Part shown: positions 16,976 to 26,382 of the stretch, piece after piece
Position numbering within the stretch: the first letter of the stretch is position 1
How the letters are laid out: each line of letters begins with the position of its first letter
NCBI GenBank assembly: GCA_030824275.1
Contig: JAVBXY010000010.1
Location: 30,736-94,735, forward strand
Direction: 5' to 3'
Source of the DNA: Rhodocyclaceae bacterium
Lineage (GTDB): Bacteria > Pseudomonadota > Gammaproteobacteria > Burkholderiales > Rhodocyclaceae
Length of the DNA: 64,000 nt
Translations under genes and position numbers: made by a program
Notes under the pieces: model-generated
Databases searched by the model: none
What the model saw: only the letters and a program-made list of their open reading frames with translations
What the model was told of the DNA's origin: nothing

Positions 16976-18397
16976 ATGCAATCGCAAGCGACTTACAACT
17001 ACAAAGTCGTGCGCCAGTTCGCCGTGATGACCGTAATCTGGGGCATCGTCGGTATGCTGGTCGGCGTCATTATTGCCGCCCAGTTAGTCTGGCCCGAACT
17101 GAACGTCGTCGAATTTCTGAGCTACGGCCGACTGCGTCCGCTGCACACCAATGCCGTCATTTTTGCCTTCGGCGGTTGTGCACTGTTTGCCACGTCGTAC
17201 TATGCGGTGCAACGCACCAGCCATGCGCCGCTGTTTGCGCCGGGCTTGGCCGCCTTCACCTTCTGGGGTTGGCAACTCGTCATCGTTCTTGCTGCGGTTT
17301 CCCTGCCTCTGGGTATCACCAGCGGCAAGGAATATGCCGAGCTGGAGTGGCCGGTAGACATCCTGATCACGCTGGTCTGGGTCTCTTATGCCGTCGTCTT
17401 CTTTGGCACCATCGTCAAGCGGACCGTTTCCCACATCTATGTGGCGAACTGGTTCTTCGGCGGCTTCATCCTGACCGTGGCGGTTCTGCATCTGGTCAAT
17501 AGCGCCGAAATCCCCGTGACTCTGACCAAGTCCTACTCGGCCTATGCCGGCGTACAGGACGCGATGATTCAGTGGTGGTATGGCCACAACGCCGTGGGCT
17601 TCTTCCTGACCGCAGGCTTCCTCGGCATGATGTACTACTTCGTGCCGAAGCAGGCTGGTCGTCCGGTGTATTCCTACCGTCTTTCGGTGGTGCACTTCTG
17701 GGCGCTGATCTTCACCTACATGTGGGCAGGTCCGCATCACTTGCATTACACCGCGCTGCCTGACTGGACCCAGTCGGTCGGCATGATCTTCTCGCTGATC
17801 CTTCTTGCACCCTCCTGGGGTGGCATGATCAACGGCATCATGACCCTGTCGGGTGCCTGGCACAAACTGCGCGATGATCCGATCCTGAAGTTCATGATCA
17901 CCTCGCTGTCCTTCTACGGTATGTCCACGTTCGAAGGCCCGATGATGTCGATCAAGACGGTGAATGCGCTGTCCCACTACACCGACTGGACCGTCGGCCA
18001 TGTGCACTCCGGTGCTCTTGGCTGGGTGGCAATGATCTCCATCGGTTGCATCTACTACCTGTTGCCGCGCCTGTTTGGCAAGCCTGAAATGGCCTCGAAG
18101 AAGCTGGTCGAAGCCCACTTCTGGATTGCCACCATCGGCATCGTGCTTTACATCGCTTCGATGTGGATCGCCGGTGTGATGCAGGGCCTGATGTGGCGCG
18201 CCACCAACCCGGATGGCACCCTGACCTACTCCTTCGTTGAGTCCGTCAAGGCGACCTATCCCTTCTGGACCATCCGCCTGCTGGGCGGGGTGCTCTTCCT
18301 CACCGGCATGCTGATCATGGCGTACAACATGTTCATGACCATCGCTGGCGGCAAGGCCGTGAATGCCCCGGTTCTTCAACCGGCCGCAGCCCATTGA
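16976..18397 (+). CDS. ccoN: cbb3-type cytochrome c oxidase subunit I
   Basis: A 473-residue polytopic membrane protein, the catalytic subunit of the high-affinity proton-pumping terminal oxidase. Heme and CuB ligand regions are visible: [38 protein letters not shown] and [15 protein letters not shown]. Length is normal for the betaproteobacterial form. GAGGTGA precedes the ATG. First gene of ccoNOQP; expression is probably driven by the Fnr box about 130 bases upstream. Works under low oxygen, where it passes electrons from cytochrome c to O2. Confidence 0.97.
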   Translation: MQSQATYNYKVVRQFAVMTVIWGIVGMLVGVIIAAQLVWPELNVVEFLSYGRLRPLHTNAVIFAFGGCALFATSYYAVQRTSHAPLFAPGLAAFTFWGWQLVIVLAAVSLPLGITSGKEYAELEWPVDILITLVWVSYAVVFFGTIVKRTVSHIYVANWFFGGFILTVAVLHLVNSAEIPVTLTKSYSAYAGVQDAMIQWWYGHNAVGFFLTAGFLGMMYYFVPKQAGRPVYSYRLSVVHFWALIFTYMWAGPHHLHYTALPDWTQSVGMIFSLILLAPSWGGMINGIMTLSGAWHKLRDDPILKFMITSLSFYGMSTFEGPMMSIKTVNALSHYTDWTVGHVHSGALGWVAMISIGCIYYLLPRLFGKPEMASKKLVEAHFWIATIGIVLYIASMWIAGVMQGLMWRATNPDGTLTYSFVESVKATYPFWTIRLLGGVLFLTGMLIMAYNMFMTIAGGKAVNAPVLQPAAAH

Positions 18398-18426
18398 GCC
18401 CGAGCGCAGATTAAGGAGCTATGAAC

Positions 18427-19038
18427 ATGTTGACGCATGACAAGATTGAACGAAACGTCGGCTTGCTGATCGTGCTGGCCATTCTCACGGTCAGTGTGGG
18501 CGGCTTGGTGGAGATCGTTCCGCTGTTCTTCCAGAAGTCCACCACCACACCGGTGAACGAACTGGTCAAGCCGTATGACCCGGTTCGACTCGCGGGCCGC
18601 GACATCTACATCCGCGAAGGCTGCTACAACTGCCATTCGCAGATGATTCGTCCATTCCGCGCCGAGACCGAGCGCTATGGCCACTACTCGGTGGCGGGTG
18701 AGTTCGTGTATGACCATCCGTTCCAGTGGGGCTCCAAGCGCACTGGTCCGGATCTGGCTCGCGTCGGTGGTCGCTATTCCGACCAGTGGCATGCCACACA
18801 CCTGCTGAATCCGCGTGACGTGGTGCCGGAGTCGAACATGCCCGCCTACTACTGGCTTAATCGTCCGCTCAAGGATGATGCCATCGACGGCAAGATGAAG
18901 GCGCTGCGCGCGGTTGGTGTCCCCTACACGGACGCCGAGATTGCCGGTGCCAAGAAGGCCATCGAGGGCAAGACCGAACTCGAAGCCCTGATCGCTTACC
19001 TGCAAGGCATGGGCACTGCGCTCAAGCAAACCAGGTAA
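18427..19038 (+). CDS. ccoO: cbb3-type cytochrome c oxidase subunit II (mono-heme)
   Basis: A 203-residue membrane-anchored cytochrome c. One N-terminal helix ([20 protein letters not shown]) is followed by the heme motif [12 protein letters not shown] and a distal methionine region ([12 protein letters not shown]). It relays electrons from CcoP to CcoN. Two ATGs occur close together; AAGGAG at 18413-18418 is eight bases from ATG 18427 but only two from ATG 18421, so the former is preferred. Confidence 0.96.
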   Translation: MLTHDKIERNVGLLIVLAILTVSVGGLVEIVPLFFQKSTTTPVNELVKPYDPVRLAGRDIYIREGCYNCHSQMIRPFRAETERYGHYSVAGEFVYDHPFQWGSKRTGPDLARVGGRYSDQWHATHLLNPRDVVPESNMPAYYWLNRPLKDDAIDGKMKALRAVGVPYTDAEIAGAKKAIEGKTELEALIAYLQGMGTALKQTR

Positions 19039-19046
19039 GTACGAGC

Positions 19047-19238
19047 GTGGACATCAACGACCTGCGTTCCATCTTCACGGTGCTGGCGTTCATAGCGTTC
19101 GCTGGCATCGTCTGGTGGGCGTATTCCGACCGGCGCAAGGCAACCTACGACGAAGCGGCCAGAATGCCGCTCGACGATGATTTGCCTGCCGTGTCGAACG
19201 GGCAGGTTTCGGAGAATCAAGAAAGGAAATCATCATGA
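19047..19238 (+). CDS. ccoQ: cbb3-type oxidase small subunit CcoQ
   Basis: A 63-residue protein with one membrane helix (IFTVLAFIAFAGIVWWAY) and the CcoQ tail motif YSDRRKATYDEAARMPLDDD. It starts at GTG 19047 and overlaps the ccoP start by four bases (ATGA). CcoQ stabilises the cbb3 complex, particularly its association with CcoP. Confidence 0.93.
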   Translation: MDINDLRSIFTVLAFIAFAGIVWWAYSDRRKATYDEAARMPLDDDLPAVSNGQVSENQERKSS

Positions 19239-20224
19239 GTGATTTTGTGAGCGGCTTCTGGAACATATACGTGGTGGGTCTTGTGCTCATCAGCATCATC
19301 GGTTGTGCAGTTTTTCTCTGGAGCCAGAGTTCGGCCAAGCATGTCGCCGGCCAGACTACTGGCCATGTTTGGGACGAGGACTTGCAGGAATACAGCAACC
19401 CTCTGCCCAGCTGGTGGCGCTGGATGTTCTACATCACCATCTTCTTTGCCTTGTTCTATCTGGCGATGTACCCCGGTCTCGGCACTTATGAAGGCCAATA
19501 CAAATGGTCCTCAGTCGGTCAGTACAAGGGCGAGATGCAGAAGGCCGAAGAGCAGTACGCGCCGATCTTCAAGAAGTTCCAGTCCCAGGACATCCGTGCA
19601 GTGGCGGCCAACAGCGAGGCCAAGGAAATGGGCCAGCGCCTGTTCCTGACCTACTGTGCGCAGTGCCATGGTTCGGACGCGAAGGGTGCCAAGGGCTTCC
19701 CCAACCTGACCGACAGTGACTGGCTCTTCGGTGGCCAACCCGAGCAGATCAAGGAATCGATCCTCAAGGGCCGCGATGCAATGATGCCGGCCAAGGGCGT
19801 CAAGCCGGATTTGAACGGCGATCAGATCAAGGACCTCGCCAACTATGTGCGGTCCATGTCCGGTCTGGCTTCCGACTCGATCCGTGCTCAGCGTGGCAAG
19901 GAACTGTTCGGCGCGGCCTGTGCGGCATGTCATGGCCCAGAAGGCAAGGGCATGGTGGGCGTTGCTCCCAACCTGAGTGACAAGGTCTGGCTGTACGGTA
20001 GCTCCGAGGAAGTGATCATCGAGACCATCACCAAGGGCCGCACTAATCGCATGCCGGCCTTCGGCGAATTCCTCGGCGATGCCAAGGCTCATCTGCTGGC
20101 TGCTTACGTGTATGGTTTGGGCGGTGGTGAAAAAGCGCCAGTCGCTGCTCCGGCTGCGGCACCTGCTGAGGCTGCTCCTGCTGCCGCAACTGCTGGCGAA
20201 CCTGCTGCCGCAGAGAAGAAGTAA
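19235..20224 (+). CDS. ccoP: cbb3-type cytochrome c oxidase subunit III (di-heme)
   Basis: A 329-residue protein with two N-terminal membrane helices (the first IYVVGLVLISIIGCAVFLW, the second within WWRWMFYITIFFALFYLAMY), then two cytochrome c domains with heme motifs CAQCHGSDAKG and CAACHGPEGKG and distal methionines (RDAMMPAKG, TNRMPAFG). It takes electrons from the soluble cytochrome pool. The C-terminal 40 residues are a low-complexity Ala/Pro/Glu tail not needed for heme binding. ATG overlaps the ccoQ stop. A clear terminator follows. Confidence 0.96.
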   Translation: MSDFVSGFWNIYVVGLVLISIIGCAVFLWSQSSAKHVAGQTTGHVWDEDLQEYSNPLPSWWRWMFYITIFFALFYLAMYPGLGTYEGQYKWSSVGQYKGEMQKAEEQYAPIFKKFQSQDIRAVAANSEAKEMGQRLFLTYCAQCHGSDAKGAKGFPNLTDSDWLFGGQPEQIKESILKGRDAMMPAKGVKPDLNGDQIKDLANYVRSMSGLASDSIRAQRGKELFGAACAACHGPEGKGMVGVAPNLSDKVWLYGSSEEVIIETITKGRTNRMPAFGEFLGDAKAHLLAAYVYGLGGGEKAPVAAPAAAPAEAAPAAATAGEPAAAEKK

Positions 20225-20232
20225 TTCGTAAT

Positions 20233-20270
20233 AATTCCCCGGCCCCGCAATTGCGGCGTCGGGGAATTTT
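20233..20270 (+). terminator. Terminator after ccoP
   Basis: A nine-base-pair outer stem AATTCCCCG/CGGGGAATT enclosing a second hairpin (CCGCAATTGCGG), followed by TT after the stem. It should separate ccoNOQP from ccoG, although leaky read-through is likely given the short T tract. Confidence 0.8.
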
Positions 20271-20306
20271 CGGTTGGCTTTATCAGAATCCACTAATACG
20301 ATAATC

Positions 20307-21728
20307 ATGGCCTCCAATCCCCCCCCGACACCGCAGGACAATAACGTTGCCTTCGTTGAGGAAAGTCTTTACGAGGTACATAAAAAAATTCATCCCCGTG
20401 CTGTAAGTGGCGTTTTCGCTACATGGCGCTGGGCGTTGGTCTGGTTTACGCAGTTGCTGTACTACGGCCTTTGCTGGCTGCCTTGGAATGGGCGTCAGGC
20501 AGTGCTGTTCGATCTGGTCGAGCGCAAGTTCTATATTTTCGGACTTGTCTTCTGGCCGCAGGACGTGTTCTTCCTTGCCATTCTGCTGATCATCTCGGCC
20601 TATTCGCTGTTCCTGTTTACCGCAGTCGGTGGTCGCCTATGGTGCGGCTATGCCTGTCCGCAGACTGTGTACACAGAAATCTTCATGTGGCTGGAGCACA
20701 AGATTGAGGGCGACCGCAATGCCCGCCTCAAGCTGGATGCCGCGCCAATGAGTGGTCGCAAGCTGCTGTTGCGTGCTGCCAAATATGGTTCATGGATACT
20801 GCTCTCGATATGGACGGGATTCACGCTCGTTGGTTACTTCACACCGATCACGACGCTGTGGGGCTCAGTCTGGAACTTTACGCTGGGATCCTGGGAAGTA
20901 TTCTGGATACTGTTCTATGGTGGCTTCACCTACCTGATGGCCGGCCACATGCGGGAGCAGGTGTGCAAATACATGTGCCCCTACGCCCGGTTTCAGGGGG
21001 TCATGTTTGACCCTGACACCCTGACCATCACCTATGACCAGGAGCGCGGCGAGCCGCGCGGTGCCCGCAAAAAGGGCGTCGATTACAAGGCACAGGGCAA
21101 GGGCGAATGTGTGGACTGCGGCATTTGTGTCCAGGTTTGCCCAACCGGCATCGATATTCGCAACGGCTTGCAATACGAGTGCATTGGTTGCGCTGCATGC
21201 ATTGACGCCTGCGACCAGGTGATGGAGAAGATGGACTACCCGAAGGGATTGATTCGTTATTCAACCGAGCACGCCATCGAGGCAAACTGGGGCTGGAAGG
21301 AGATTCTCGGCCACATCGTCCGTCCGCGCATCATCCTTTATACGTCGATTCTTGCCGTCATCTGCGTTGCGTTTGTCTGGGGTATCGCAACCAAGGCGAC
21401 GCTGCGCGTGGATGTGATCCGTGATCGGGCGACCCTGGCGCGGGAGGTGGAAGGCGGGCTGATTGAGAACGTATATCGCCTGCATGTCATGAATGTTTCG
21501 GAGACATCCCATCGCTACTCCGTGAGCGTCACGGGATTGAACGGGATCGACATGATCGGCGAGCGGATTCTAGAGGTTCCGCCAGCAGCGGCGAAGGCCT
21601 TTACCGTGCAAGTGCGGGTACCGCCGGAATCGGGCAAGAAGGGATCGAACACCATTTACTTTGATGTCAAGTCGATGGCTGACGAAAAGGTGGCTGTGCA
21701 TGAAAAAGCCACCTTCCTCCAGCCATGA
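20307..21728 (+). CDS. ccoG: Cytochrome c oxidase accessory protein CcoG (FixG)
   Basis: A 473-residue membrane ferredoxin. Several helices surround CGYACPQTVYTE and CKYMCPYARFQG; a 2[4Fe-4S] domain follows with CVDCGICVQVCPTGID and ECIGCAACIDACDQ. The C-terminal third is an Ig-like periplasmic domain. CcoG is the cupric reductase of cbb3 assembly. ATG 20307 gives the expected N-terminus; a longer open frame upstream overlaps the terminator. The end overlaps the open frame before ccoH by four bases. Confidence 0.94.
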   Translation: MASNPPPTPQDNNVAFVEESLYEVHKKIHPRAVSGVFATWRWALVWFTQLLYYGLCWLPWNGRQAVLFDLVERKFYIFGLVFWPQDVFFLAILLIISAYSLFLFTAVGGRLWCGYACPQTVYTEIFMWLEHKIEGDRNARLKLDAAPMSGRKLLLRAAKYGSWILLSIWTGFTLVGYFTPITTLWGSVWNFTLGSWEVFWILFYGGFTYLMAGHMREQVCKYMCPYARFQGVMFDPDTLTITYDQERGEPRGARKKGVDYKAQGKGECVDCGICVQVCPTGIDIRNGLQYECIGCAACIDACDQVMEKMDYPKGLIRYSTEHAIEANWGWKEILGHIVRPRIILYTSILAVICVAFVWGIATKATLRVDVIRDRATLAREVEGGLIENVYRLHVMNVSETSHRYSVSVTGLNGIDMIGERILEVPPAAAKAFTVQVRVPPESGKKGSNTIYFDVKSMADEKVAVHEKATFLQP

Positions 21729-21739
21729 AGGAGCCCGCA

Positions 21740-22261
21740 ATGAATACAGCGCTTGTTCGCCCCTGGTACCGTGAGCCGTGGCCATGGATACTAATGACTG
21801 GCCCATTTATCGTTGTGATCGCAGGAATCTATACAGCCTGGCTGGCGATTACCACCAGCGATGGCTTGGTGACCGACGACTACTACAAGAAGGGGCTGGC
21901 TGTTAATCAGACCATCGAACGCAACGATCAGGCGACCAAGCTTGGTCTGGTGGCCGGCGTTCGTATTGCGGGAGATATTTTGTCGGTGCGCATGCAGGCA
22001 CAATCGGGGCAGTTCGAGACGCCAGCGGCCATATTCGTCACTATTTCCCATCCCACTCGCGCTGGCCTCGACCAGTCACGAGTCCTCGTTCGCAACGGGG
22101 AAGTCTATACCGGTGAAGTACGCTTACCGGCCTCCGGCCACTGGCTGGTCTTGCTCGAAGATGAGCGCAAGACCTGGCGCCTGATGGGTAACGTGGTATT
22201 GCCTGCCAATGGAGAGACTCTGATTGGGGTGGCACCGGTGGTTGCGGATAAACGTCAGTAA
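21740..22261 (+). CDS. ccoH: cbb3 oxidase assembly protein CcoH (FixH)
   Basis: A 173-residue protein with one N-terminal helix (WPWILMTGPFIVVIAGIYTAW) and the FixH motif TSDGLVTDDYYKKGLAVNQ, followed by a periplasmic beta domain ending GNVVLPANGE. CcoH binds the cbb3 complex during maturation. I chose ATG 21740, which has AAGGAG seven bases upstream; an ATG five codons earlier has no ribosome site. Confidence 0.93.
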   Translation: MNTALVRPWYREPWPWILMTGPFIVVIAGIYTAWLAITTSDGLVTDDYYKKGLAVNQTIERNDQATKLGLVAGVRIAGDILSVRMQAQSGQFETPAAIFVTISHPTRAGLDQSRVLVRNGEVYTGEVRLPASGHWLVLLEDERKTWRLMGNVVLPANGETLIGVAPVVADKRQ

Positions 22262-22290
22262 GCTATTTAAAAACGCAAGGAGAAGACATC

Positions 22291-22431
22291 ATGCACGCTT
22301 GGAAACTGTTGTTTGGCAGCGATATCGGTCTGCTCAGTCTATTTACCATAGGTTTCGTGATCGTGATCGGGGTTGTTATGCTGATGTTCTACAAGAAAAA
22401 GGCTGAAGAAGACGCCCGCAACGCAAAATAA
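22291..22431 (+). CDS. Small membrane protein, DUF3149 family
   Basis: A 46-residue reading frame with AAGGAG ten bases upstream. It begins MHAWKLLFGSDIGLLSLFTI, has one membrane helix and ends with a charged tail KKKAEEDARNAK. The sequence fits the DUF3149 family of tiny single-pass proteins found next to cbb3 and other respiratory genes in betaproteobacteria. Function unknown; its place directly after ccoH suggests a part in cbb3 assembly or stability, by inference only. Confidence 0.8.
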   Translation: MHAWKLLFGSDIGLLSLFTIGFVIVIGVVMLMFYKKKAEEDARNAK

Positions 22432-22460
22432 CCGAGCGAATCCAGCCGGAGGAGACAGAA

Positions 22461-22706
22461 ATGCAGAAAATATTCTGGGTGCTGTGGCCATCTTTTGTGG
22501 TCGCCGGTATTGCAGAGGGGGCGTTTTTTACGCTGATTGATCCACAGGAACTCTATCTTTTCGGTGAACCGGTGCATCTTTCCAGAATGACGACCTACTC
22601 CATAGGATTCTTCGGCTTCTGGCTGGTCTGTGCGGCATCCAGTCTGCTGACCTGGTTTCTTCAGCGCAGCGCGAGTGAAGTCAACAAGGGTGTAGGCGCA
22701 CAGTAA
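22461..22706 (+). CDS. Small two-helix membrane protein, unknown function
   Basis: An 81-residue protein with two predicted helices: KIFWVLWPSFVVAGIAEGAF and TYSIGFFGFWLVCAASSLLT. Between them is a short periplasmic or cytoplasmic loop (DPQELYLFGEPVHLSRMT). GGAGGA stands nine bases upstream. I do not recognise a named family with certainty. It ends the cbb3 gene row, immediately before a strong terminator, so it is likely cotranscribed with ccoG-ccoH and may assist the oxidase. Confidence 0.75.
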   Translation: MQKIFWVLWPSFVVAGIAEGAFFTLIDPQELYLFGEPVHLSRMTTYSIGFFGFWLVCAASSLLTWFLQRSASEVNKGVGAQ

Positions 22707-22739
22707 AAAAATGGCCCGCAAATGCGGGCCATTTTTTTT
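22705..22739. terminator. Bidirectional terminator
   Basis: Stem ATGGCCCGCA/TGCGGGCCAT with loop AA, flanked by A6 on the left and T8 on the right, so it can stop transcripts from both the cbb3 row and the convergent hemerythrin gene. Confidence 0.95.
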
Positions 22740-22753
22740 GAAGGTGGATTGCC

Positions 22754-23341
22754 TCAGCTCATCACTGGGCCGACGCCAATGGGAGGCGGCGCCAGGTTGA
22801 CGATGCGTGTGAAGAGGTCGCGGAATTCGTGATCCGAATCGGCATTGAAGCGAGGATCGCCGTTCTCGTTGAAGGCTGCACCGATCTCGACCCAATCTTC
22901 AGGCGTAAGAACCTTTTTGGCCAGAGGAATGACTGTCTTTTCCTCAAGAGTCATGTGTTTCCAAGTCTCGTCGGCGAACTTTTCTACGGTGGCTGAAAAT
23001 GCATCAAGGCCGTTTGGTTTTCCGGCTTCATAGTGACCCAGGGCAGACTCCAAGTCTCGGACATGTTGCCCCCCTTCCTCATGCTGCTTTTCCAATTCGG
23101 CAAGGATCTCGTTGGCTTCGCTGGTGCGCTGGCGAAGCTTGACGAAAAGGTAGGAGTTTTCTTTGGGGTGGTGCAGCTTTTCGGGGAATTCGTCGATGTA
23201 ATAAATCATGGCCCAGAGCAGTTTGAAGTCGGGCTTTACATTCTTTTCGCGGGCTTCGCGGACGATGTATTTCAATCCATGAACTACCGCAGCAAGAGAG
23301 CGGTGTTCGTCGTGAATGATGGCAAGAGCGGAATTCAGCAT
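22754..23341 (-). CDS. Hemerythrin-domain protein
   Basis: A 195-residue all-helical protein with hemerythrin-type di-iron ligands: IIHDEHRSL, FPEKLHHPKENSYLF, LEKQHEEGGQHV and WKHMTLEEKTVIP. A C-terminal extension of about 45 residues follows the bundle. Such proteins bind O2 or NO, or act in iron and oxidative stress handling. It is transcribed toward the cbb3 row and follows uspA on the same strand after 20 bases, so the two probably form a unit controlled by the Fnr-type box at 23889. Confidence 0.9.
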   Translation of the reverse strand: MLNSALAIIHDEHRSLAAVVHGLKYIVREAREKNVKPDFKLLWAMIYYIDEFPEKLHHPKENSYLFVKLRQRTSEANEILAELEKQHEEGGQHVRDLESALGHYEAGKPNGLDAFSATVEKFADETWKHMTLEEKTVIPLAKKVLTPEDWVEIGAAFNENGDPRFNADSDHEFRDLFTRIVNLAPPPIGVGPVMS

Positions 23342-23361
23342 AGTGATCCTCCTGGACCGGA

Positions 23362-23805
23362 TTAGCGGTAAACCAGCACAGGGATTTTCGAGTGCGTCAG
23401 CACCTTCTGCGTCTCCGAGCCAAGCAACAAGCCGCTAATGCCGCGACGCCCATGGGATGCCATGAAAATCAGATCGGCACCAACCTGTTCTGCTGCGGCG
23501 ATGATGGCCTCGTAGGGCACATCGCTGACCGAGCTGTTCGACGCGCTGACCACGCCGGCAGTTTTGGCGCGAGCCTCGCAGGCAGCCAGGATTTCTCCAG
23601 CTTGCTGATCGGCCATTTCGGCGAACTTTTCTGGAGTGGTCGGATCAATCAGTGCACCTTCGCCGTAAAAGGCAACGGGATAGTCCGGCTTGGCAAAATA
23701 GAACGTAATCTTTGCGCCAGCTTCCTTGGCGAAAACTATGGCACGGTTGGCGGTGTCCGAAGACAGATCGGAACCGTCCGTCGGTACGAGGATATGCTTG
23801 AACAT
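23362..23805 (-). CDS. Universal stress protein UspA family
   Basis: A 147-residue Usp domain protein: start MFKHILVPTDGSDLS, ATP-binding glycine motif SHGRRGISGLLLGSETQKV, and end KIPVLVYR. The G-x2-G-x9-G-S pattern predicts an ATP-binding subtype. Usp proteins support survival under energy or oxygen limitation. It is divergent from phaC across a 191-base region with one Fnr-type box. Confidence 0.93.
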   Translation of the reverse strand: MFKHILVPTDGSDLSSDTANRAIVFAKEAGAKITFYFAKPDYPVAFYGEGALIDPTTPEKFAEMADQQAGEILAACEARAKTAGVVSASNSSVSDVPYEAIIAAAEQVGADLIFMASHGRRGISGLLLGSETQKVLTHSKIPVLVYR

Positions 23806-23888
23806 GGTCTCACTCCCTGCAAATTGGGTGGTTTTTTATTGAGCTGAATTTCTATCCTAGCAGCTTAGACTACCCAATAAGGATCTGC

Positions 23889-23902
23889 TTGATCAAGGTC
23901 AA
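23889..23902. promoter_or_regulatory. Fnr/Anr-type box between uspA and phaC
   Basis: TTGATCAAGGTCAA, same form as the ccoN box. Its centre is about 90 bases from the uspA start and about 100 from the phaC start, so it could serve either divergent promoter. Anaerobic induction of usp genes by Fnr/Anr is known in other proteobacteria, which makes uspA the likelier target. Confidence 0.75.
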
Positions 23903-23996
23903 CCGTCAAACGTACCAAGGCGTCGTCCATCATGCACAATTGCACCAATGGCCAATGCAGAATGCAGCGTCCGGTCACCTTATTCGGAGTATGGAA

Positions 23997-25730
23997 ATGA
24001 CAGCAGGCAAACAAACGAAAGTTCCTGTGACCCCTCAGGCGACCTGGAAGGCGGTCAATGATGCGGTCGAAGCAAACATCGATCCGATTGGCATGGCCAC
24101 ACCATTGCTGCATGCGCAGCTTGCCTGGTTGTCGCACCCGCAGGAGTTGGGGGATGCACTGTCCGGATTTTCCGCCCGCTTGTGGGAACTTCAGGCCCAT
24201 TCGTGGCGGCGGGCGCTGGGCACTGCCAGTCGAGATGTCGAGCAGCCGAATCCTGATGACACGCGCTTTGCCGATCCGGTCTGGACCGATTCCGCAAGTT
24301 GGGACATCGTGAAGGAATGGTATCTGCTGGTGACCCACCAGGTGCAGGACATGCTCTACGACACGCCCGGACTGTCCAATCGTGACCGTCGCCGGGCAGC
24401 ATTCTGGTGGCGCAAATGGCTCAATGCCGTGGCTCCGACCAATTTCCTGTTGACCAACCCGGTGGCCATGCAAAAGGCGATCGAGACCAAGGGTGAGAGT
24501 TTGCTCAAGGGGATGAACAATCTCTTCAGCGACTTTCAGGCAGGCAATATCCAGATGACGCGGCCGACCGACTTCGTGGTCGGCAAGACACTGGCAACCA
24601 CGCCGGGCAAGGTGGTATTCCGAAATCATCTATTGGAAGTCCTGCACTACGAGCCGACGCAAGAGAAGGTCTATACCAAACCCATCGTCATCGTTACGCC
24701 CTGGATCAACAAGTTCTACATCCTGGACATCAATGCCAAGAAGAGTCTGGTGAAGTTCATCGTTGACCAGGGTTTCGATGTCTACATCACCAGTTGGAAG
24801 AATCCCTCCGCCGAAATGCGTGACATTGCTTTCGATGACTACCTGACCGAAGGCATCGGACGAATCATCGAAACCGCGCAGGCCATTTCCGGCTCGCCTA
24901 AAGTCCATGCCGTCGGCTACTGCATCGGCGGTGCCGCACTGGCGACATGGATGGCCTGGGCCAACGCGCACTTCGCCAAGAAAGACGTGCCGGTGGAAAC
25001 CGCGACCTTCTTCACCACGCTGGTGGACTATCACAAGCCGGGTGACATCGAGGTGTTTCTTGATGAAAACAGCATCAAGTGGCTCGAGAAGTCGATGGCC
25101 GAGAAGGGCTACCTCGACGGCAAGGAAATGGCGTCCGCCTTCCGTCTGCTGCGCTCCAACAGCCTGATTTGGCATTACGTGGTGCGCGGCTATCTCTTCG
25201 GCGAGGCGCCGCCTCCCTTCGATGTGCTCTACTGGAACATGGACGCCACGCGCATGCCGGCGGCGATGCACGGCTGGTATCTGCGCAACTTCTATCTCGA
25301 GAACAAACTGATCAAAAAGGATGCGCTCAATCTCGCAGGTGAGAACATTGACCTGAGTCGCATCACCCAGCCGGTGTATGCCGTTTCCGCCGAGGACGAC
25401 CATATCGCTCCCTGGAAACAAACCTTCCGTCTGGCGAATTTTGTCGCCGGCCCTTGCCGGTACGTGTTGTCCAGCTCCGGGCACATCCTGGGCATCGTCA
25501 ATCCGGTGGTCAATCCGCCCAAGCGGCAGTACCATGTCGCCGCCACGGAACGCTTTGATACTCCCGACGACTGGCGCGAGCGTTCCGAGCAGCATGCCGG
25601 GTCGTGGTGGGAGGACTGGATGGCCTGGCTCAAGCCCCAGTCGGGCAAACTGGTCAAGGCACCGGCAGTTGCAGGTGGCAACTATCCCGCCTTGGCCGAT
25701 GCGCCGGGTACCTATGTGCTGGAACCCTGA
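23997..25730 (+). CDS. phaC: Class I polyhydroxyalkanoate synthase PhaC
   Basis: A 577-residue PHA synthase that polymerises (R)-3-hydroxyacyl-CoA into storage granules. The lipase-like box with catalytic cysteine is VGYCIGGAAL; the catalytic aspartate and histidine are in VSAEDDHIAPW and LSSSGHILGIVNP. PWINKFYILDI and WNMDATRMP are also family-typical. ATG 23997 has GGAG seven bases upstream; an ATG two codons earlier would overlap that site. No phaA, phaB or phasin gene is adjacent, so this copy stands apart from the PHA pathway. Confidence 0.95.
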   Translation: MTAGKQTKVPVTPQATWKAVNDAVEANIDPIGMATPLLHAQLAWLSHPQELGDALSGFSARLWELQAHSWRRALGTASRDVEQPNPDDTRFADPVWTDSASWDIVKEWYLLVTHQVQDMLYDTPGLSNRDRRRAAFWWRKWLNAVAPTNFLLTNPVAMQKAIETKGESLLKGMNNLFSDFQAGNIQMTRPTDFVVGKTLATTPGKVVFRNHLLEVLHYEPTQEKVYTKPIVIVTPWINKFYILDINAKKSLVKFIVDQGFDVYITSWKNPSAEMRDIAFDDYLTEGIGRIIETAQAISGSPKVHAVGYCIGGAALATWMAWANAHFAKKDVPVETATFFTTLVDYHKPGDIEVFLDENSIKWLEKSMAEKGYLDGKEMASAFRLLRSNSLIWHYVVRGYLFGEAPPPFDVLYWNMDATRMPAAMHGWYLRNFYLENKLIKKDALNLAGENIDLSRITQPVYAVSAEDDHIAPWKQTFRLANFVAGPCRYVLSSSGHILGIVNPVVNPPKRQYHVAATERFDTPDDWRERSEQHAGSWWEDWMAWLKPQSGKLVKAPAVAGGNYPALADAPGTYVLEP

Positions 25731-25746
25731 ATAAGGCTGAAGGAAG

Positions 25747-26382
25747 ATGTCGGGACATATGGATATTTCGCGAAACCCGGGAGAAGCCGGCCAGGAGTTG
25801 CGTCGCATCGTACGCATCAACGAGGAGATCAAGAGCGTGGTGGCTACCGCCTTCAAGATCAATCTGATGGCCATGAATGCGATTTTTCTCGCCAAGCGGG
25901 CGGGGCAGTCGGCTCTGGGATTCGGCGTACTGTCCAACGAGTTGCGCCGCTTCGCCACCGACTTGCAGCAGCAGATGACGGTATTGCGTGAAACCACCTA
26001 CGGCAGCGTGTCCACCGTAACCGCACAGGTCAAGCAGTCGAGAGTCACCCGCCTGCTGGAAAAGACCCGTAGCGATGCCCGTGGCGAAGGCCGTGCCGGT
26101 ATTGATCGCCTGTTGCGTTCCCGTCATGAGGCGGCATTGACCGACAGCAGCGACAAGATTTCCGCATTGAATCGCCGACTATCGCAAATGATCGCCGATA
26201 CCACCCAACTGGTGGAACTGGGCAGTGTACTGGCCCGTTCCGCCAAGATCGAAGCCGCCTATGGCGGTGGATTCTCTGCTTCGCTGATGCAGGTTTCCAG
26301 CGATTTCGAGGACACCATCGGCGAGATCCAGCGTTCCCTTGAAAGCCTGACCCGTCACCAATCCGAGGAATTTCGCGCATGA
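25747..26382 (+). CDS. Soluble methyl-accepting-chemotaxis-like signalling protein
   Basis: A 211-residue soluble helical protein. Residues about 25-65 (INEEIKSVVATAFKINLMAM, then NAIFLAKRAG and LGFGVLSNELRRFA) match the hairpin tip of chemoreceptors, where receptors normally read TNLLALNAAIEAARAGE and GFAVVAEEVRKLA. The glutamates of the tip are partly replaced (A/F in AIFLAKRAG), so contact with CheA/CheW may be altered. There is no membrane helix, no PAS domain and no HAMP. Its last four bases overlap the start of the ODP-like gene, so the pair is coupled. Probably a cytosolic adaptor or receptor for the oxygen-binding partner. Moderate confidence in family, low in function. Confidence 0.75.
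   Translation: MSGHMDISRNPGEAGQELRRIVRINEEIKSVVATAFKINLMAMNAIFLAKRAGQSALGFGVLSNELRRFATDLQQQMTVLRETTYGSVSTVTAQVKQSRVTRLLEKTRSDARGEGRAGIDRLLRSRHEAALTDSSDKISALNRRLSQMIADTTQLVELGSVLARSAKIEAAYGGGFSASLMQVSSDFEDTIGEIQRSLESLTRHQSEEFRA

Noticed and set aside
24630..25997. Minus-strand open frame of 455 codons
   Set aside because: Antisense to phaC, which has full catalytic motifs.
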